Origin: Symbiodinium natans
Lineage: Eukaryota > Sar > Dinophyceae > Suessiales > Symbiodiniaceae
NCBI GenBank assembly: GCA_905221605.1
Contig: CAJNDS010000529.1
Location: 1 to 64,000 of the forward strand
Direction of reading: 5' to 3'
Length of the DNA stretch: 64,000 nt
The notes below the pieces were generated by a model. That model did no database searches, was not told where the DNA came from, and was given only the letters and a program-made list of their open reading frames with translations. Positions 60,161 through 64,000 of this stretch are shown in pieces. Within the stretch, counting starts at the first letter, position 1. Each line of letters begins with the position of its first letter. The translations under genes and the position numbers were made by a program.

Positions 60161-60268
60161 CTCAACAGAAGCCGGGATTCTGATCGTGTGGGGCTGCTGT
60201 GGAAGAACTATTCGAGGCTCACGCGTGTTTTGTCGAACAGCCCCATGGGCTTGAGTTGCTTGCAAACT
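60161..60268 (+). CDS. exon, long gene (36 codons)
   Basis: After GACGGCAG, reads LNRSRDSDRVGLLWKNYSRL then TRVLSNSPMGLSCLQT, phase 0-0, ending ACT|GTAATC. Confidence 0.65.
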
Positions 60269-60398
60269 GTAATCCCTCATAATGTCAAAAGCATGGACCA
60301 ACTCTGTCGATCGGCCTCAGTCAATGTTGCTCTGTCTATATCCCTAAACCCTCGACCCCCCCCCGCCCGTCACCCAAGTAACCACCCAATCCCACCAG

Positions 60399-60432
60399 GA
60401 GTTCGCAAGTGGCAAGGACAGGCACCGCAGAG
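60399..60432 (+). CDS. exon, long gene
   Basis: After CCCACCAG, reads EFASGKDRHRR, ending AGAG|GTGAGATT, a strong donor. Confidence 0.6.
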
Positions 60433-60564
60433 GTGAGATTAAGAAGGCCCTCGCAAAGGCCGGAAGTGATTCTTTTCAGTAGGTTCACGGTGTAGGGCTG
60501 CTGGTTGACACACTGCACGAAGTACCCTGAACCCCAACCCCAAAACCCTAACCCTAAACCCCAG

Positions 60565-60668
60565 ACTCGTCGAATTTCTACTGGAGATCCTCCTGCCTGC
60601 TTAGGGCATCGCCTCGCAACTCTGCGGGTGTCTTTTCCCATCCTGCGTACACGTGCGGGTTGGGGCAA
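60565..60668 (+). CDS. exon, long gene
   Basis: After AACCCCAG, phase gives SSNFYWRSSCLLRASPRNSA then GVFSHPAYTCGLGQ, ending CAA|GTTCTG. Confidence 0.6.
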
Positions 60669-60869
60669 GTTCTGGTGTTTCGGAGACTCGGGATTCGAGG
60701 GTTCAGGGGTTTAGGGTGAAATCCGAGGCATGGGTTGAGGAGTTCGGGTAATGGGGTTTAGGGAGATTCCTTGTTGTTCTTCCTAATTTTCCTCGCCGTG
60801 ATGTTTTGGTCTTGATAGCCCAGTCGTGTCCTTTTGTTGCACGGTTTGGGTTTGGGTTCCTTGCTACAG

Positions 60870-60967
60870 AAACCAGCACGAGAAAGGGTACCCTTGCTAC
60901 AATTTGGTGATGGCGTTACCAGGTGGCGCTGCATGCACATCCTTAACAAAGGCATTCCACCACTGAC
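60870..60967 (+). CDS. exon, long gene
   Basis: After TTGCTACAG, reads KPARERVPLLQFGDGVTRWR then CMHILNKGIPPL. It may run on to TFLRPI near 60990 with a non-GT donor, which would suit the next exon's phase. Confidence 0.65.
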
Positions 60968-61116
60968 GTTCCTACGTCCAATTGGGAGAACCCTAAACCC
61001 TACAGACCCCAGACGTCCCCAAACCCTAAACCTTTTCAAATCCTGGCACTCCGTGCCTATTGACTTACTTAGCAAGTAGTTGAACTTCAAGCTTGTTGGG
61101 GCTCCTTATTTTGCAG

Positions 61117-61196
61117 GAGTAGTTCCCCCTTGGTTATTGGAGAAGTATGTTGAGGACGAGAAGCAAAACCGGAAGAAGGCCGGCGCCTTCTACTGA
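61117..61196 (+). CDS. terminal exon, long gene
   Basis: After TATTTTGCAG, reads VVPPWLLEKYVEDEKQNRKK then AGAFY and TGA at 61194-61196. Lysine/glutamate-rich C-terminus. Confidence 0.65.
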
Positions 61197-61613
61197 TCCG
61201 ACTCAGCGACGTGCCATTTAGGGCTCCGGCTACATGCACCAACTAACCCACCAGGGGTTTAGGGTTTAGGGTTTAGGGTTGGAATGATATTGAAAACAAC
61301 CAAACCCTACACCCTACCCTCCAACCTCCCTGAAGAGTATTTTTCGGTTCCAGGAACCAGGCTTCTTCTAACGCCCTACACCCTGAACCCTAAACCCTAA
61401 ACCCCGAAAGAACAACAAGCCTTAATAGGTAGCTTCCTATGCTAGGCCAGGGCTTGCAGCTCTGTTGATTAGTTTGGGGTTTAGGGTTTAGGGTTTAGGG
61501 TTTAGGGGTTTAGGGGTTTAGGGTTTAGGGTTTAGGGCCCTAGGGTTTAGGGTTTAGGGCTGGTTCCACTGAGCACAATTTTCACTCTTGCTCGCGCGCT
61601 GCGAGGTGAAAAG

Positions 61614-61646
61614 CGATGTTTTGCTCTGGGAGGAACTCGACTTCGG
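61614..61646 (+). CDS. possible exon of a following gene
   Basis: After GTGAAAAG, reads DVLLWEELDF, ending CGG|GTAGAA. Confidence 0.4.
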
Positions 61647-61869
61647 GTAGAATTTCAACATGTAGGGTTTCATCACGATGCACAGCTAGTACCCTTGTTC
61701 CCGTTCTGGGGGGTTCAGGTCTTCGAGCCAAAGGGCACCCGTTCTAATCCGAGGTTAATGGGCAACCAAGTGCTCCCTAAACCCTAAACCCTAACCCCTA
61801 ACCCCTAAACCCTAAACCCTAAACCCTAAACCCTAAACCCTAAACCCTATACGTGTCTGGGACCTTCAG

Positions 61870-61908
61870 GCAAGGATTGGGATGTTCGGAGACGCGAATC
61901 GAAGAGTC
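61870..61908 (+). CDS. possible exon
   Basis: After CCTTCAG, reads ARIGMFGDANRRV before GAGCCCTAGA. Confidence 0.4.
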
Positions 61909-61959
61909 GAGCCCTAGATCCTAAACCATAGACCCTCAACCCTAAAGCCTAAACCCTAA

Positions 61960-62126
61960 GCTAAACCCTAAACCCTAAACCCTAAACCCTAAACCCTAAA
62001 CCCTAAACCCTAAACCCTAAACCCTAAACCCTAAACCCTAAACCCTAAACCCTAAACCCTAAACCCTAAACCCTAAACCCTAAACCCTAAACCCTAACCC
62101 TAAACTCTAAACCTTGAACCCTAAAC
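61960..62126 (-). repeat. CCCTAAA array (about 20 units), longest uniform run
   Basis: Near-perfect CCCTAAA from about 61967 to 62093 with variant ends. Confidence 0.95.
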
Positions 62127-62465
62127 CCGCATTCCTTGTCGGCTTCAGCAGGGACGACATCGGCGTGAGGTGGCTTGGGATTTGGGGGCTTTCCGGTGCT
62201 AGGACCCAGGTCCCTTTTGGGTTTAGGGCTTAGGGTTTAGGGTTTAGGGTTTAAGGTTTGGCGGCTTAGCGTTTGCGGTTGAGGGTGAACATGCTTGGGG
62301 TTTGAGGTTCGGTTCCCTTCTACACCCTTTTTCAGCAAAACAGGGAACCCTAAACCCCAAATCCTAAACCCTAAACCCTAAACCCTAAACCCCAAACCCT
62401 AAACCCTAAACCCTAAACCCCAAATCCTAAACCCTAAACCCCAAGCCCTAAAACCCTATTCATAG

Positions 62466-62525
62466 GACCGGGTTGCGGCGGAGGGGAGCGCAGCCTTTGG
62501 CTCATCATCGCGGCAGAGCAATCGG
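62466..62525 (+). CDS. exon, unknown protein
   Basis: After TTCATAG, reads DRVAAEGSAAFGSSSRQSNR, 20 codons, ending CGG|GTAACA. Confidence 0.55.
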
Positions 62526-63057
62526 GTAACAGCAAACTGCAGTTTAGGGTTTAGGGTTTAGGGTTTAGGGTTTAGGGTTTAGGGTTATATGCGCAACCTC
62601 TTCCGCCCGCCAACATACAAATCCGAAACGAAAAAAAACTCTAGCCCCGCCATCGCCCCAACGCGAGGAAAGGTTACCTGGAGAACCCTAAACCCTAAAC
62701 CCAAAGCCTGAACCCTTTACCCCTTTCACCCTGCATAAGCCCCAGAATGCCCGAGTCGTCACCCTAAACCCTCCCTGAAAAAACCCTACAATTAGTGAAG
62801 TAAACCGTGAACTTTCTGGGGGTGAGGCACGCAATCCCAAAGGTATGCCTTGATTCAGTATCTCTAGTCCCGACTAAACCCTGCACCCTAACCCCAAACC
62901 CCTAAAATCCAATAGTTGAGCCCTAAATCCTAACTCCCAAACCCTAGACAACCCTGACCCCCAAACCCCAAACTTCAACCGTTGAACCCAAAACCCTAAA
63001 CCCCAAACCCTAAACCTTAGTTTGTCAAAACAACAACGATGCGCGGCTTCGTCGCAG

Positions 63058-63095
63058 CTTGTGTCGGACTTGGCTTGCAATCCATGCTTGGAGGG
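63058..63095 (+). CDS. possible exon
   Basis: After TCGTCGCAG, reads CVGLGLQSMLGG, ending before GTTAATACAAGG, the left end of the next introner. Confidence 0.4.
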
Positions 63096-63097
63096 GT

Positions 63098-63210
63098 TAA
63101 TACAAGGGTCGGAATAATTACTAACAATAGTATTCCCTTATGGTCCCTGTATTGGTTATACTATAATGACCCCCTAAAAGCATCTTCCAATTATTCAGGC
63201 TCCTGCATTA
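63098..63210 (+). mobile_element. introner-like inverted-repeat element (family I)
   Basis: TAATACAAGGGTCGGAATAATT and AATTATTCAGGCTCCTGCATTA terminal inverted repeats (22 bp, imperfect). Confidence 0.75.
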
Positions 63211-63921
63211 GGGTCTCGGGGGCTTTCGGCTATAGGGCTTTCGGGGCTTGGGGTCTAGGGGTGTAGGGCTTCGGTTAGAGGGCACTTGGGCTTTAGGCCG
63301 TGGCTCGGCTCGTCTTGGCTCGGTAGGCTTGGCCTCGTTGGCTCGGCCATGGCTTCGAGCATTGTGTTTGCAAAAAGGGGGGGGGGGGGGGGACGAACCA
63401 CCCCGCTTAAACCCTAAACCCTAAACCCTTAGTTGACGGGGGTGCGATGTTGACCCCTAATGAGCACGAAACCCGGCGAGAACACCCTATGTTGCCATGC
63501 CAGGCCGAGAAAAAGGAAACCTGCCGAGCCACACTTTTGCAAACACACACTAGGGTTTCGGGTTTAATTAGGGTTTAGGGTTTAGGATTCAGGGCCTCGC
63601 TTTAGTCGGGGATTGTTGCTAGGATGCAGGGCATGAAATTTTAGGGATTAGTCAGGGTCTGGTCTCATTTCCAAGTATTTAGGGTTTAGGGTTTAGGGAA
63701 TCGGGTTTAGGGTTCAAGCTGCTAGCGATAAACTGGCTGCCCGAGTACAGTGCTGATAATACTGACAAGGAGCCACTCCTGCCACCTAACAACCCTAAAC
63801 TGTGAAACCCAACCCTGTATCCCAACTAAAGCCTTAAGCCCTAAGCCCTGTGTTCGGGTGGCTATAAGTTATAATGCACACTGCAACCCCACCCCTCCTC
63901 CCGAAGATTTTTCTCTGGCAG

Positions 63922-63952
63922 CTCACCGATTTTTGCTGGCAGGCAGCATCAT
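63922..63952 (+). CDS. possible exon
   Basis: After TCTGGCAG, reads LTDFCWQAAS, ending CAT|GTAGCC. Confidence 0.35.
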
Positions 63953-64000
63953 GTAGCCCTTTGTGGGGCATGGTCGGATGCTTTCTCCGAATTGCGGTTC

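Larger units (their letters stand above)
40363..61196 (+). other. Long multi-exon gene with telomere-repeat introns
   Basis: Proposed plus-strand gene of at least 45 exons (13-229 nt) over about 21 kb, ending with TGA at 61194-61196. Long runs of exons join in codon phase with AG acceptors and mostly GT donors: 41224-41441; 42322-45643; 49751-50266; 50976-53660; 54137-54764; 55031-55538; 55907-56585; 58625-59329; 59579-60668. The protein has a zinc-ribbon segment (exon 53338-53566) and no other domain I can name. It could be more than one gene. Introns hold CCCTAAA/TTTAGGG arrays and introner-like inverted-repeat elements. Confidence 0.6.

Noticed and set aside
1-64000. CRISPR array or bacterial operons
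   Set aside because: Regularly spaced units are telomere-like tandem repeats without equal spacers, and no prokaryotic gene arrangement or ribosome-binding pattern is present.

Overview
This window looks like nuclear DNA of a dinoflagellate, probably Symbiodiniaceae or a relative. The evidence is the TTTAGGG telomere-type repeat (in both orientations, hundreds of copies, mostly internal), protein pieces that I recognise as dinoflagellate-type families (the CSSWV...RGST family, a YGCSRCR cysteine tail, a W-C-x2-C...FCPQCG zinc ribbon, a transposon Gag-like family), tiny exons, non-canonical splice donors, and short introns with terminal inverted repeats (introners). No rRNA, tRNA, CRISPR or bacterial operon was seen. 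All family calls are from memory and pattern reading; no search was run.

Layout. 1-6 kb: two spliced minus-strand genes, one of the CSSWV family (678-2072) and one encoding a Lys/Thr/Asp repeat protein with a Gly/Arg and Cys-rich tail (2932-5982). 6-8.7 kb: simple repeats and the first TTTAGGG arrays. 8749-15423: a mobile element flanked by two identical 128-bp direct repeats. It carries a broken N-terminal ORF, a tyrosine recombinase, a Gag-like protein and a C5-cytosine DNA methyltransferase (split by a frameshift). I found no reverse transcriptase, so it resembles a Crypton-type element that has gained a methyltransferase.

15.6-64 kb: at first sight a wasteland of degenerate telomere repeats, with a unique 30-130 bp segment every few hundred bases. 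Read closely, most of these segments are plus-strand exons: an open frame begins right after an AG, ends at a GT (often the GT of GTTTAGGG), and in long runs the codon phase carries over correctly from one segment to the next. The telomere-like arrays are therefore intron sequence. The segments group into an unassigned set (16-20 kb), a leucine-rich-repeat/Cys-Trp protein set (21-38 kb), and a long gene of at least 45 small exons (about 40.3-61.2 kb, ending in a TGA at 61196). A few further exons lie after 61.5 kb.

Among these introns sit several families of short (about 90-170 bp) inverted-repeat elements, at least one of which (55154-55256) is exactly one whole intron from GT to AG. Some TTTAGGG arrays are flanked by direct copies of 16-24 bp of exon sequence, as if the array had been inserted with target duplication. 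The window thus appears to record two kinds of intron growth: introner insertion and telomere-repeat insertion or expansion. Exon ends are proposals; where two frames are open the entry says so.
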